Shown here piece after piece: positions 50,821 to 64,000 of a stretch of 64,000 bases of DNA. The notes under the pieces are model-generated. The model was not told the DNA's origin and did not search any database. It was given only the letters and a program-made list of their open reading frames with translations. How positions within the stretch are numbered: position 1 is the stretch's first letter; each line of letters opens with the position of its first letter. The translations under genes were made by a program, and so were the position numbers. This stretch comes from Wuchereria bancrofti. Taxonomy: Eukaryota; Nematoda; Chromadorea; Rhabditida; Onchocercidae. The DNA is taken from positions 3,360,163-3,424,162 of the forward strand of contig SSBO01000009.1 of assembly GCA_005281725.1 (NCBI GenBank), in the 5' to 3' direction.

Positions 50821-52175
50821 TTAACAACTCACAACGGGATATCTTCGATCTCTTCCCCTCTTATCATCGCCATCACTATGCATATGCACCATTCTGAACG
50901 GCAATGTATCACCAACACTAAAAGATGCAAACTGACAAAAATAACGATAGACTAGTATAGAAAAACGGTTCAAATCCAAGTTAATAATGGATTAATATTT
51001 CTGTAATACTCGATCTACGAAGTTTGGAAGTCTGTAAAAAATAGCGATATCACGAAAGACAATCGCTGAGTCGGTCTCCCGGACGAAAATGCGCATTAAA
51101 ATGAGGTGGTCTAGAATACGTCTTGGATGGCTGTAGCTGATATATGTTACATCTCAGAAATATTAAAGGAGAATTTAAGATATTGCTGATTCATTATTTA
51201 CTTATCCAATTCCAAAACGTGCTGAGCTTTAAATCTTGTTCTATCTCTATCCCTAATATTTTAATATTGCTTCTATCGTTCATCCATCAACACAACAAGT
51301 ATTAACATTTTTCGCAAAACAAAGAAAATCAAAAACAATCACTGCAGAAATAATCCAGAAAAGTCTTTCTTAATAAACTTTAATAAACTATTAACCTTAA
51401 AGCTACTAGTTGTTAGGTCTTCCTTTTCTTTTGTAGTTGATGTCACATCTCAGAAACATTACAGCTAATACTATTAAGTACGTAATAGAGAATAATAACC
51501 TCTGTTGTACATCGCTGTGTTCTACCTTCACGAACTCATTGCCGCTTCCATCAGAAGAGCTTGAAGGACTAACAGTAATTACGTCATACGTGTCTTCACC
51601 ACCAATTGTTTGCTCCGTTAATTGTTTCGTTGTAATCGGTACAGCTGATGCAGTTGTAGTACTCGGTAGACCGCTGACGACAGATTCGAAATTTAACTCC
51701 GTTTTCTATAATGTTAATACTAGTAGGACAAGAATTTGTGTTTCATGCCACCTTTTTTGTTATCTTCTTCGAAGAAATAACGGAATGATTTCGTTCGGAA
51801 TGGCTGTTCATTACCTCTCTTCCTATTCAAGAAACTTTTTGTGATTCATAATAACTGCATGTACAGGAAGCAGTACGCTGTAACATATCATCATAATAGA
51901 AAGCTTCACCTCACCTTTTCGATACCCATGCTATGATAACTAAACTGATTATGAAAGAATAATGAGGTCTCTCGTCAAAAGACCTTTATACTACTTATTT
52001 TACTTTTTAGGTCCTTATTTTACACCCGTAAAACATCTTTTTCGCCTAACATTTATAACGAACTGATACATTGAAATAGTAATAACATTTGAAAAGAATG
52101 AAAATTAGCTTCTACGTTCATAGGAGATGGCGATGCTATGGACGATTTTGGATGGAACTTGGAATTTGAATCCAT
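50821..52175 (-). CDS. Unrecognised multi-exon gene, about 139 aa or longer
   Basis: Four exons on the minus strand agree in phase and splice signals: 52116-52175 (starts MDSNSKFHPKSSIASPSPMN), 51526-51705 (Ser/Thr-rich, STTTASAVPITTKQLTEQ, then DTYDVITVSPSSSSDGSG), 51054-51136 (LQPSKTYSRPPHFNAHFRPG), and 50833-50917 (VGDTLPFRMVHMHSDGDDKR then GRDRRYPV). A TTATTTCAG acceptor about 65 nt before the ATG fits spliced-leader addition. The 3' end is unresolved: read-through after 50833 stops at 50821, while a further coding-like segment at 50577-50683 (FTLAEESEDEILNADDSF) is only open in a phase that does not match. No domain, signal peptide or membrane segment was recognised; the product looks soluble and largely disordered. 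It could also be an upstream part of the reticulon locus, although I found no phase-consistent link. Confidence 0.5.
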
Positions 52176-53505
52176 TTAGAATGATAATGTTTGCGGTTTA
52201 AACTGAAGCCCTATATTTGCTCTCCTGTTGCTCAATAAAACCTGAAATAAAGATTCCTAAATTTCAAATCTCTTGCAATTTTATTAACTTTTCGATGTGC
52301 GAACATTTACCTTACCTAGTGTTAAAAGAGAGATAGAAGACTGTTAACTCGAACCTTGTAAATAAATAATATACTGTTAACAACTTTCAACATTTGATTT
52401 TAAAATAACCAGATTAATTCAAAACGCTTACACTGTATTCACTAAAAACACCACTTTGTGTTCTATTTCTCTAATGTAATTTGAAGACGTTTACTAGATG
52501 CACGTAAAAAAACAATGAATGCAAACCACTTAAATGCATAATCGAACTTTGAGTAAACTTTTTTTTTGGGCTTTGCAATTTATATGGGAAGTTAAGTGCG
52601 ATAAAGCTTGCTTCAAACCTATATACATGTCTACGTATGTGTCAAATAAGCTACACGTGCTCCTAGTAGATCACTAAAGGTTGAAATCTCATTAAATTAG
52701 AAATAGGAAAGAAAAATTCGATACCACTTCTCAACGTCAATTACCTTTCGCTTCCTCTCCTTCACAATTTCCGCTAATTTCTCTCATTTTTCATTCCTCT
52801 TACTTTGCAATGCTCTCTCCTCTCTACATTGAAAAAAAAGAAAAACTGATAATTTAAAATAATAGCTCCAATCATATGCTATATAAACTGAAGAAATTTT
52901 AAGTATCATATTTTATAGCTAAGTTATAACAAATCTTTATGTCATTCACTTCATAATGATATTTATTAATCAAACTTAAAACAATTCTTTTCTAAACTTA
53001 TTTAAAATCTTAAGCTTCTTAACATTAAACATTATTCATCTGATTGATACATTTCGATATCTTCTTTCCTTTTTCTCTATGATGCATAAGTGTGATTTTA
53101 AAAGTAATAATAATCAAATGTGTAGAATAGATTTAAAAAAAGATGAATGAATGCTTTCCGATGCCATTTATTCCTTTATTTTATTCCTTCTGCCATTAAT
53201 TCCTTTCCAATTGTTAATAAATAGTTTCATAAAAGTGATGTTACAATAAAATAATAATGATGGATGATATGAAAGAGAAGAAAATTTTCCAGCTTTGTCA
53301 TCAAAAATAATTCCCCCAATTAGTATGTTCTATTTATTGAAAAAGTAAACCATCCTATTTTTCTCCCATTCAATCTTTCTTCCTTCTCGCGCAATTGTCC
53401 TCATTCCAGGAGGAACAACATCTAGTAATGTATATTTCTCATTAAATTATATAAACCACCTTGTCTGTTAAATTCGTCTGATATTTTTGCATCTATAAAA
53501 AGTGC
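52176..53505. other. Divergent upstream region between the 52.2-kb gene and the Asp-rich gene
   Basis: AT-rich. A TTATTTCAG acceptor near 52241 (minus strand) and a short open stretch at about 52745-52785 beginning MREISGNCEGEEAK with a GTAATT donor could be an upstream exon, but the model is not secure. A TATAAAA at 53494-53500 lies too close to the start at 53506 to be its core promoter. Confidence 0.45.
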
Positions 53506-56151
53506 ATGCTGCCAGTTTACTATACATTCATCTTAATTAGCACTCTCATCGGATATACTTCCAGTGAGTTGATTTTGAAATATTTCAGGTTTCCCAGTTA
53601 TCAAATTTATTGCATTGATCTGATTTTATGTTTCAAAAAAGCAACAAAAATCTGTTGGACAACAAAAATATTTAATTAATTAAGTATGTTCATTATTTTA
53701 ATACCAAAGTTTGTTAATGGAAAAATGATTAAATTCCACTGACTTATCAAGAAGTTATTATCCTTTTAAAAGCTAAAACTTACAGCCTTTGACTCATTAA
53801 ATCTTTGACTTATTTATTAATTCTATTAACTTAAAGATATGGTTGTACTTGGATAACTAAAATCTAATTCATGTTTTTTTATGAACTCATCATATGTCAC
53901 GCCTAATAACACTTTATTTCCAGGTGTTCAGGTTGGTGCAGAACCAAAGTTCAGTCCTCTAACACCGTATCAGACTGCGGATTCATTACCACCACCGGTT
54001 TATGGTCTCTTGGAAGAACAATCAGACATTGATGCAACACTTATAGACTCTAAATCAGCTGACAATGGAAGGAATTATTACGGTAGGAAAAGTGGCGAGG
54101 TTTCGAGACCACTTTCCAAAAAGAGATTGTCATCCGTGTTATCAAAGAATGCGCAGTCGAAAAACTGGAAAGTACCACCTGGTGCTAAGCTTATCGGTTA
54201 TAATGTGCAGATGATAGCGGGTTATATACCAACAACTTATCTCAATAACTATAATCATAAAGGTGATAAAGGAAGGTTGGAAACACAAGATTCTGAAGAA
54301 GCTTATTCGGAATATGTTCCGGGCTACAATATGAATACTATTAAGAATTATAAATTTAATCAGAAGAGTGATGAAATGGATATAGTAACTGTTCAAGCGG
54401 ATTCGTTGGAAGATGATACGGATAATGAGCTCTTGCACACAAATTTTACTCTCATGGAGGACAGATTTCTCGAGAAGCGGGAAGAGTTTGTCAATACCGA
54501 TGCCACTAGTACTACTGTCGGTGTGGCCCATCTCAATGGTTTCTTATGGCCAGTAGTTGAAACTGAAGCAAAACCTGAGGGACAGGAGGAAGAAAGCATT
54601 TTTCCAGGTGAAGTGGATCCTAGTATCATAGAAAATAATAAAAAAATTGGTGCTACTACTACTATCGGTCCCATCGAACACGATCTTTCAGTCGTGCAAA
54701 AAAACACTGATGTTACAACACCAGTAAAACCAGATTCCCGAGATAAAAGAGATCGATTAGATGATCCGGTTTTGATATTCCAGTCAACCATAACAACCAG
54801 TAGTGCAAGAAGCAAAGCATCAGAAAATGAAAGAGAAAATCTGGAAAAATCTCAGTTTGTAATTCCACAAAAAGCAAACTCATCAATAAAAAACGGTTAT
54901 AATGACGAAATGGTGAAAAATTCGACCTCAGTCCTAGAAGTGCCTCAATTTCAGGGTGGAGCGGGAGAAATAGGAGAAGAAATCCCTTTTTTCCAACAAT
55001 TTACTGCACCAAAACCACAAATGAATCATACTGGTGGGCAAACTACACTGATGGTTAAAGAACCACCAAAAATAAAGGTATCTCAGACATCTTCGGGAAC
55101 ATCACTACCAACGATTATACAAAAAACCACGGTTAATATTGGATTAGTTGAGCAAAGCAGTACCAATAAAAATCAACCTGCAGTTGATACCATCATCCAG
55201 ATAACAGAACCAAATGAACATGAACGAGCAGTAATAGATATCAAAGAACTATCAGATATTCGCGTTACTAATTCCACAAATGCACAGAATTCAATATCAA
55301 ATGCTGTTACTATGCCACGAACAATGAACGTTGATTCTTCTGAATTTGATGATGAAGACTACGATAAAGGGAGACAAAATGAGGATGATAATAGCTTCCC
55401 GAAGCTTGAAAATCCAGATGAATTTTCAGAAATGCAAACGGCCGATGAGCAAAGACGTGAGACGAACGAGGAACGTGATCCTGAGAGTGATTCTAGAGAC
55501 GTAAATGGTAATAGTAGGCATCGGAAGCCTTTGCAAGATGCAAGATCACCTGAGAACGATAGGAATGGCGGTGATGAGTGGTGGCCACAAAACAGTAGTG
55601 GTGAAGATACCAGTAGCAAAAATAAGGGAAACATCAGAGATGATTATGATGAGAAGGGTAATGATGACGATGATGATAATCGTGATGATGACAATGTTGA
55701 TGATGTTAATGATGATGATAATGATGATTATGGTGATGATGGTGACAATAGTTCGAAAATGATTGGAGAAAGTGACGACGAAATGTCGCGGTTACAGGAG
55801 AATAGCGAGAAAAAACAAGGAAGAGTTGACACACCTATCTTTTCTCCGGAGCAAATCCCGACCTTCGAGGAATGGTTATCTAGCTTACCGATACAACCTG
55901 CATTTCCTTTCAACGCGAGGAACGGTATACGGAATCAACCACCAGCTGATCCTATTCACTTTTCTTTTCCAAGACCATTTAGAGGAGGAAGTAAAGGAAA
56001 GGAAAGTAAGCAAAAAGAACAACATTTAACTACAGATTCCAAAAAACAACAGAAAGATCGGATGTATGATTATGATGATTCGGAAGATGAGGACAAAGGT
56101 CAGTTCCAGGAACAGCGATTCACGTTACCAAGAAATGTACCGTATGAGTAG
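53506..56151 (+). CDS. Secreted, cysteine-free, Asp-rich disordered protein, 761 aa
   Basis: Two exons: 53506-53563 and 53924-56151 (2286 nt). Exon 1 encodes MLPVYYTFILISTLIGYTS, a clear signal peptide, and joins in phase to VQVGAEPKF. The long second exon is unusual for this window, where exons are mostly under 250 nt. I see no cysteine in the mature protein, several N-x-S/T sites, dibasic pairs (KKR, DKRDR), and a conserved-looking segment NWKVPPGAKLIGYNVQMIAG at about residues 100-119. Residues about 590-628 are almost only Asp and Asn, encoded by a GAT repeat, and the protein ends with a Pro/Phe-rich block (FEEWLSSLPIQPAFPF) and a Lys/Gln-rich tail. No domain was recognised. The composition suggests an extracellular matrix or mineral- or cation-binding role, which is inference only. 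An AATAAA lies at 56202-56207. Confidence 0.85.
55636..55745 (+). repeat. GAT-rich triplet repeat coding for Asp
   Basis: Imperfect GAT/GAC repeat interrupted by AAT, GTT and GGT codons, inside the secreted Asp-rich protein. Imperfect synonymous use suggests selection for Asp rather than recent slippage alone. Confidence 0.85.
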
Positions 56152-56978
56152 ATTGCTATAATCAAAGACTTAAACTTGAAATTTGGCCTGTAGAAAATTC
56201 AAATAAAGAATGCCTCATTTTAATTTGCATAAACTTTGAGAACAATCAGTTCAATGCTATATACAGTCTGTAAATCAAACGAAGATAATGCTTCTTCAAA
56301 TTCAATGCATTTTTGAAATTATTTACTTTCGAATTCTGCCAATTTTTGTTTATTTATTCATAAATAATTAGATTTATAATTCTGTTCTGTTGAACATTTG
56401 CAACTGAGCATAAAAGATTTTGAGAAATGTTCTGTTATTAACAAAATTACAAGTAAAAAATCAAATATATGAAGAACCAAATGAGTATCCGACACATACA
56501 TCATTTGACTTCTAAAAATAATAAACAGAATTGATGAAATTGACAAATTTTCAACCATTTACAAATCATTTTAAAAATCACTCGTAATTTCAAACCATTA
56601 TGAAAGAAAGGATCGATATGAATTTTAGTTGAAGAGTGAAAATGGAACAAAACTTTCTTTACATTTCTTTCTTCCTTTTTTTTTTTCTTACCATTAAATG
56701 GTGAAACATTAATGACTGGAAAAGCGTGAAACAATTCAATTTATTTCTTTTCAAATATGACATCAATCCTAATGTCAACTATAATAAGTTAGTTTTCAAC
56801 TATGAAATTCATAATTGCCATAAAATAGATGCAGAAAAAATTTGTAATTAAGACCAATAATAGACAAAAAATTATATCATCAAAATATTTTCATATTTAC
56901 TGGAAATTTTCAATAAATCTTTTTCTAATAAAAGAAAAATGAAGTTAATTGATGAAAATAGGAAACATTAGTTGACAT
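56152..56978. other. Convergent 3' flanks
   Basis: Region between the Asp-rich gene and the converging Ly6-type gene. It is AT-rich and, apart from the AATAAA above, no feature was seen. Confidence 0.55.
56202..56207 (+). terminator. AATAAA polyadenylation signal, Asp-rich gene
   Basis: Canonical hexamer about 50 nt beyond the TAG stop of the Asp-rich secreted protein. Confidence 0.7.
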
Positions 56979-58752
56979 TTATTTATATACATAGCACACT
57001 ATAAATGATAAAAACAATATAAGGATGACAGTGACAGGATGAAGTTTCGCAGTGCTGTCATTACAAAGATATCCGTTACAAGCATATAAAATACCCTCTG
57101 CACGCTCCACTTTAGTATCCATCAGTTGAATCTGAAAATAGCTCCAAGATTTTTTAATTGTAATCATTTGGAAATGATATTTCAACAAGTTAGGAAGAAC
57201 AAATGACATTTCCAATCAATTTGCTCCTGCAACAATTATTTCAAATAATCCAATAAATCAATCTGTTACTCAGTATAAAAATGAAATGTCATGATAATTT
57301 ACCCATCCCTTACATCTACAATATTTTCTCCGGAAATCAGTTATCAATTTCAGTAAAAACCTAAATGAGATAACGAAACAGCCGGTAATTTTATTCCTCG
57401 AACTGAAATTAACACTGCAGTTCTTAAATAACCAATTTACCTCCTCCCCAAGTTTCTATTTCAATAAACTTTTTAGATTTTTTGTTAATTTAGAATTATG
57501 ATTTTTGGATTTTTTAAAAGTATTGTGCAACAAGTCTAATTTGTGTTCTTACTTTTGCTGCTTTTTTTTTGATCTCTTCAATATGATCATAATATGATCT
57601 TAAAAGCCAAAAGTATATAGAAATAATTAAAAAGTTATGATATGGCTAAATGTTATTTGCTGTAGAACTTAAATATTTGAATTGAATGTTTTCTAATAAT
57701 AGGAAACGATGTTATAATATTCTGGAAGAAAAATTTTTCAACTTTAAAATATTGAATAATTGGGTATATTTTGAATTTACAAATGATTAAAATTGTCTGC
57801 TTTAAACTACCACAACATATACGGTTTCTTTTTTTCTTTGCTAATGAGTGTTCTTTAGATGATTATTGCCAACCTTTGTACTACCTTCCTGAATTATTCT
57901 CTTGAATGTACTCCTATCCATATCCATCCACATAGCTCGACTCCAGCAATCACGAACTATTGTTGGACTCTGTCCTGCAATGTTCTTATGCACTGAAAAA
58001 ATCATTTGCAAAGTTGTTTTAATTTGATTTAACCTTGACTTCAGCTAAGTTTTAAGCTTAGTCAGATCTGCTAATTATCATATTCGCTTTTTTATCCACA
58101 GATTCGCATGCATAAATATGTTATTATAAAGAAACCTCGAGCGGATTTTGGAATTTTGATAAATCACAAACTATCAGTATTGTTAAGGACTTTTAGCTTT
58201 TAACTTTGTCGGACCTTATTAGGTTATTGACAATATGCTTGCTATTCGATGTTTAAGAAAGTAAATAATGTATGTACCACAAATTTGATGATCAAAGGAT
58301 GGACTGAGAATGACGAGTTTGACACACACACTTCGGTGACACGATACCACTGGCAGTGATTTTTTGACTCTATCGCATGATTCATTTGCAAAATAAGGCA
58401 ATTGCCGCAAGTAATGTATATGATTGGAACCATCTTGTGGCTTTAAACAAAAAATCATTGTAAGATTAGTAGATTTAGTCTTAGCATTAGCCTTGGAGTT
58501 AATCCTTACTACACGTAAGAATCTTTGAATACATCAAAGCTAAGAAATATTTGATTGCAACCACAATCAAATTTCATTTATGGCAAAAAAGAAAGAATAT
58601 GCTAGGATGCAATGATAATTTCTAACCCAGCGTTTAAGGATGTTTTCTGATGAGCAACTGTAACATTTCCCTGGAAGGAGTGACGGTAACTTTCTGCTGG
58701 CTTTACCGTACTCTAACAGTTGAAGAAGTAGTACTGTAATATGCAGGTACAT
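56979..58752 (-). CDS. Ly6/three-finger protein, ODR-2/HOT-like, 186 aa
   Basis: Four exons: 58627-58752, 58278-58440, 57874-57992, 56979-57131 (561 nt, GT-AG, phase kept). The N-terminus MYLHITVLLLQLLEYGKAS is a signal peptide. The mature protein opens with GKCYSCSSENILKRW, the CxxC of a Ly6 fold, continues PYFANESCDRVKK, PVVSCHRSVCVKLVIL and TIVRDCWSRAMW, and closes with YACNGYLCNDST, the CxxxxCN end of the domain. A hydrophobic tail (VTVILILFLSFIVCYVY) then reaches the C-terminus, fitting a GPI-anchor signal or single membrane segment. The W and F/Y spacing after the first CxxC recalls the nematode ODR-2/HOT group, known from olfactory neurons in C. elegans, but that sub-family call is inference. 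The exon 3 donor AAG|GTTGGC was chosen because the nearer GTAGTA breaks the frame. Confidence 0.8.
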
Positions 58753-60418
58753 TCAGAGCACGAAAGCTCGCAATCGATGCCAAAGCCAAAGCCAAGGAAG
58801 CATTATTCTGCAGACGTTGTTATTATTATTTTATTGGTACAGGCATACTATATTCTTAATTCTTTAAGTGTTCCAAATTGAGCGTTTTGATATCTTTTTA
58901 GAGCCTAGGCTCTAATCCAAAACTTGAAAGTCGGTGAAATGATATTTAGACAAGAAAAAGAAATTTAAAAAAAAAAAAAACAATGAGAAAAGTGAACGAA
59001 TAAAAACGGACGAGAAAAGAAACTACGAGATAGAAAAATGAGAAAGGGTTACTATTTTGATTAATAACTATCGTTTAAGCTTCTTCTCACCAAATGCTTA
59101 GGGCTGTTTAGCATCAATCGATTGTTAACCTAAACTTGAAGCAAAAGCAATAGCTATGATAAGTACACTTCACCTTATCGTTATCACTATCATTATCATT
59201 TTTTTAGTCGTATTTTGAATATCAAAACAAAATTTGCTATATTTATACCTACGCAAGGTAGTGCATAACATTAAGCTGAAAACTTATGGAACAGATTTAA
59301 TCATTTCGAAAAAAAAAGAAAAAAAAAGAGAGAAAAAAACATACATACAATAATAAATGTTTTTTTATCTGAAAGATGAAATGAAAGTATGATTGAAATA
59401 GATGAACACAAGCATCGAAAAGTACACTAATAGTTCAAAACAGCTTTAAATTTGTGATCTAGGCAAGGCAAATCAGCATAGAAAATGAGATGAAATTAAA
59501 TGAGTCTTCTTTTGTTTGCCAGGCCTTAATCGATAATTTAGTCTATTTTCATTCCTTTTGCAGGTGCAATAGACCGATTCATATTTGTATAATTATCATT
59601 TCTGTTAAAAATTTTAAAAAAGACAAGGAAATTTAGCATATAATTCAGATGAAAAGAGGCATAAAAAGAAGAAAAGAAGCATGCTAAGCTATTTGGAAGA
59701 AAAAAAGCTAAAGAAACGAAGTAGTAAGTGCAAAGATTTGAAAGTCTCCAGATTAAGAAATTAAAGGAAGTAGGAGAGAGGAGGTAGTAGGAATAAGGAT
59801 AGAATGGAGAAGTAGGAAATGTGACATGCACGTGCTCCTACCTATTCTCTAATTTCAGTTCCACTTATACTTATGCGACATACATTTTGCTTTTAAGAAA
59901 TTATCAATCCATAGATACACACACATACATACATACATGCATACATACATGTATGTACATACACACACACACTTATCGATAAATGTGCACAATGATATCC
60001 TTATTTGAAGTGATGACCAATATACATTACGGATAATTATATCCGAGAAACATCCACTCATATCAAAAGTGAAGTGAATAAAAGAAAGAAACTGAAAGAG
60101 GGGGCAAGAAAAAGTTATCATTGTTATCACCAAGGATAGCATTAAAGCGCTGTCTAATGATAATTATGTGATCACTTAGTTATAGTATTAACATAAGTTC
60201 ATTGGTTTTTGATATATTACAAACGAAATTTTAAGTTTTTATCAAATCTTTTAAATAATATGTAAATATTGTTAGTATAAAAAGAGTTGAAGGAATCGAG
60301 TAAATATTATTTTGTAATTGATAGAATATTCGGCTGGTGAGCGTGGTGTTGTGGTGTGTATTATTCCTCGATAACTCTTTTGCGAGGAATCGAAAAAGAG
60401 GATATCGTGATTGTTCTG
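58753..60418. other. Divergent intergenic region, Ly6-type gene to kinase
   Basis: It holds A-rich runs (58970, 59310), a CA/CATA microsatellite at 59919-59971 and upstream sequence of the kinase gene. No exon or RNA gene was recognised. Confidence 0.55.
59919..59971. repeat. CATA/CA microsatellite
   Basis: ACACACACATACATACATAC-type repeat with a short GTATGTACATAC palindromic interruption, then a CA run. Confidence 0.9.
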
Positions 60419-63306
<2,888 letters not shown>

Positions 63307-63319
63307 AATCAAAAAATTA

Positions 63320-63325
63320 AATAAA
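63320..63325 (+). terminator. AATAAA polyadenylation signal, kinase gene
   Basis: Canonical hexamer 14 nt past the kinase stop codon, so the 3' UTR would be very short. Confidence 0.6.
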
Positions 63326-64000
63326 TACATTTTTCGTTTCATGTCAACGAGAAAAAAAATGTTATATATAAAGTTTGATTCTAGAAAAAAAAAATAAGAT
63401 CAATGTTTTGTGAACAATAAAAGGATTACAGTTAACTGAGAAAGGTTAGCTCGCAATAGGTACCATTCAATAATGTATGTAATTAACCGTAAGTAGTAAA
63501 TAACATATAACATGCAATCTCAAGCAGTAGCATTTGGAAATTGATTAGTTTTGGAATATGAATGTGTTGACAATTTCATCTCCAACAAATAATGTTCAAA
63601 AAACTTTTTGTGATAAGAAAGATCAGTTGATTAAGTGCATTATATCAGCTAATCGCTACGGATGCAAATGTAATACTAAAGGAAGCAACAGACTGCAGAG
63701 GTTATAATTAGTTTTATTATCATTGTTTTGACAATCAACAAATATCATTGAGTAAATGATAGCAATGACATTCTGTGTATTACTCATTCAGTGGGCTTAA
63801 TTTTACTTCTGTATAACAAAACGATAACGATATCAGCTTATCAGTAAAGACACTTAAAAGTAGGTGAAATAGAATCATTTGTAAGATGCACCTGAATTAA
63901 AAGCATTAATAGCTAATAATTAAAAAATCACTTCTTGATCAAATGATTTTATTGATAAAATTACCTGAGCTGTCATTTATGGACTACCCTCTGAAATTTC
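63326..64000. other. Non-coding right flank
   Basis: AT-rich sequence after the kinase gene. No ORF, exon or repeat worth listing was seen up to the window edge. Confidence 0.55.

Noticed and set aside
51000..51120. Minus-strand open stretch beginning MRIFVRETDSAIVF, superficially ubiquitin-like at the first residues
   Set aside because: It overlaps exon 51054-51136 in another frame, has no suitable acceptor in phase, and the similarity stops after four residues.
51437..51844. 135-aa plus-strand ORF
   Set aside because: It is antisense to the exon 51526-51705, whose minus-strand reading has matching splice sites and a more coding-like composition.
53494..53500. TATAAAA as a core promoter of the Asp-rich gene
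   Set aside because: It ends only 5 nt before the chosen start codon, too close to direct its transcription start.
54142..54815. Two long minus-strand ORFs
   Set aside because: They are shadows of the Asp-rich secreted protein, whose frame has a signal-peptide exon and a poly(A) signal.

Overview
The window is 64 kb of AT-rich nuclear DNA from a nematode, most likely a filarial or related spirurid worm. The evidence is long AT-rich non-coding stretches, many short phase-consistent exons separated by 50-700 nt introns with TTTCAG-like acceptors, candidate spliced-leader acceptors upstream of start codons, and metazoan genes with worm-type family members (reticulon/ret-1, HtrL_YibB glycan-type protein, QVR/Ly6 proteins, a CK1/TTBK-like kinase). 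I saw no bacterial operon, CRISPR array, tRNA, rRNA or transposon. Gene models below were built by hand: exon ends were chosen so that GT-AG signals, reading phase and family similarity all agree.

Layout. 1-1580: non-coding. 1581-6358 (-): 11-exon HtrL_YibB-family type II membrane protein. 6359-16438: about 10 kb with no gene I can support. 16439-20637 (+): SF3B2 splicing factor, 13 exons. 22234-24371 (-): VPS72/YL1, the H2A.Z-handling chromatin subunit, 6 exons. 25608-25766 (+): possible 52-aa ORF, 43 nt ahead of 25810-27169 (+), a tail-anchored protein with an Mff-like N-terminal motif. 27962-31004 (+): AKTIP/FTS, a catalytically dead E2 variant, 10 exons. 31005-34998: mostly empty, with weak minus-strand coding potential. 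34999-36376 (+): QVR/Ly6 three-finger protein. 38473-48420 (-): reticulon gene with a long (552 aa) and a short (262 aa) form sharing the reticulon-homology domain. About 50577-52175 (-): an unrecognised multi-exon gene. 53506-56151 (+): secreted, cysteine-free, Asp-rich 761-aa protein. 56979-58752 (-): second Ly6-type protein with signal peptide and C-terminal hydrophobic tail. 60419-63306 (+): CK1-superfamily kinase. 63307-64000: non-coding.

The genes are not an evident pathway. They fall into nuclear gene expression (SF3B2, VPS72), organelle and vesicle shape or transport (reticulon, AKTIP, the Mff-like candidate), and surface or secretory proteins (HtrL type, two Ly6 proteins, the Asp-rich protein). 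The most unusual items are the Asp-rich secreted protein, the unrecognised minus-strand gene at 51-52 kb, the Mff-like candidate, an in-frame 69-nt intron in SF3B2, a GC-AG intron in AKTIP, a 30-nt micro-exon in the kinase, and several perfect short-loop inverted repeats, one of which supplies the stop codon of the QVR protein gene.
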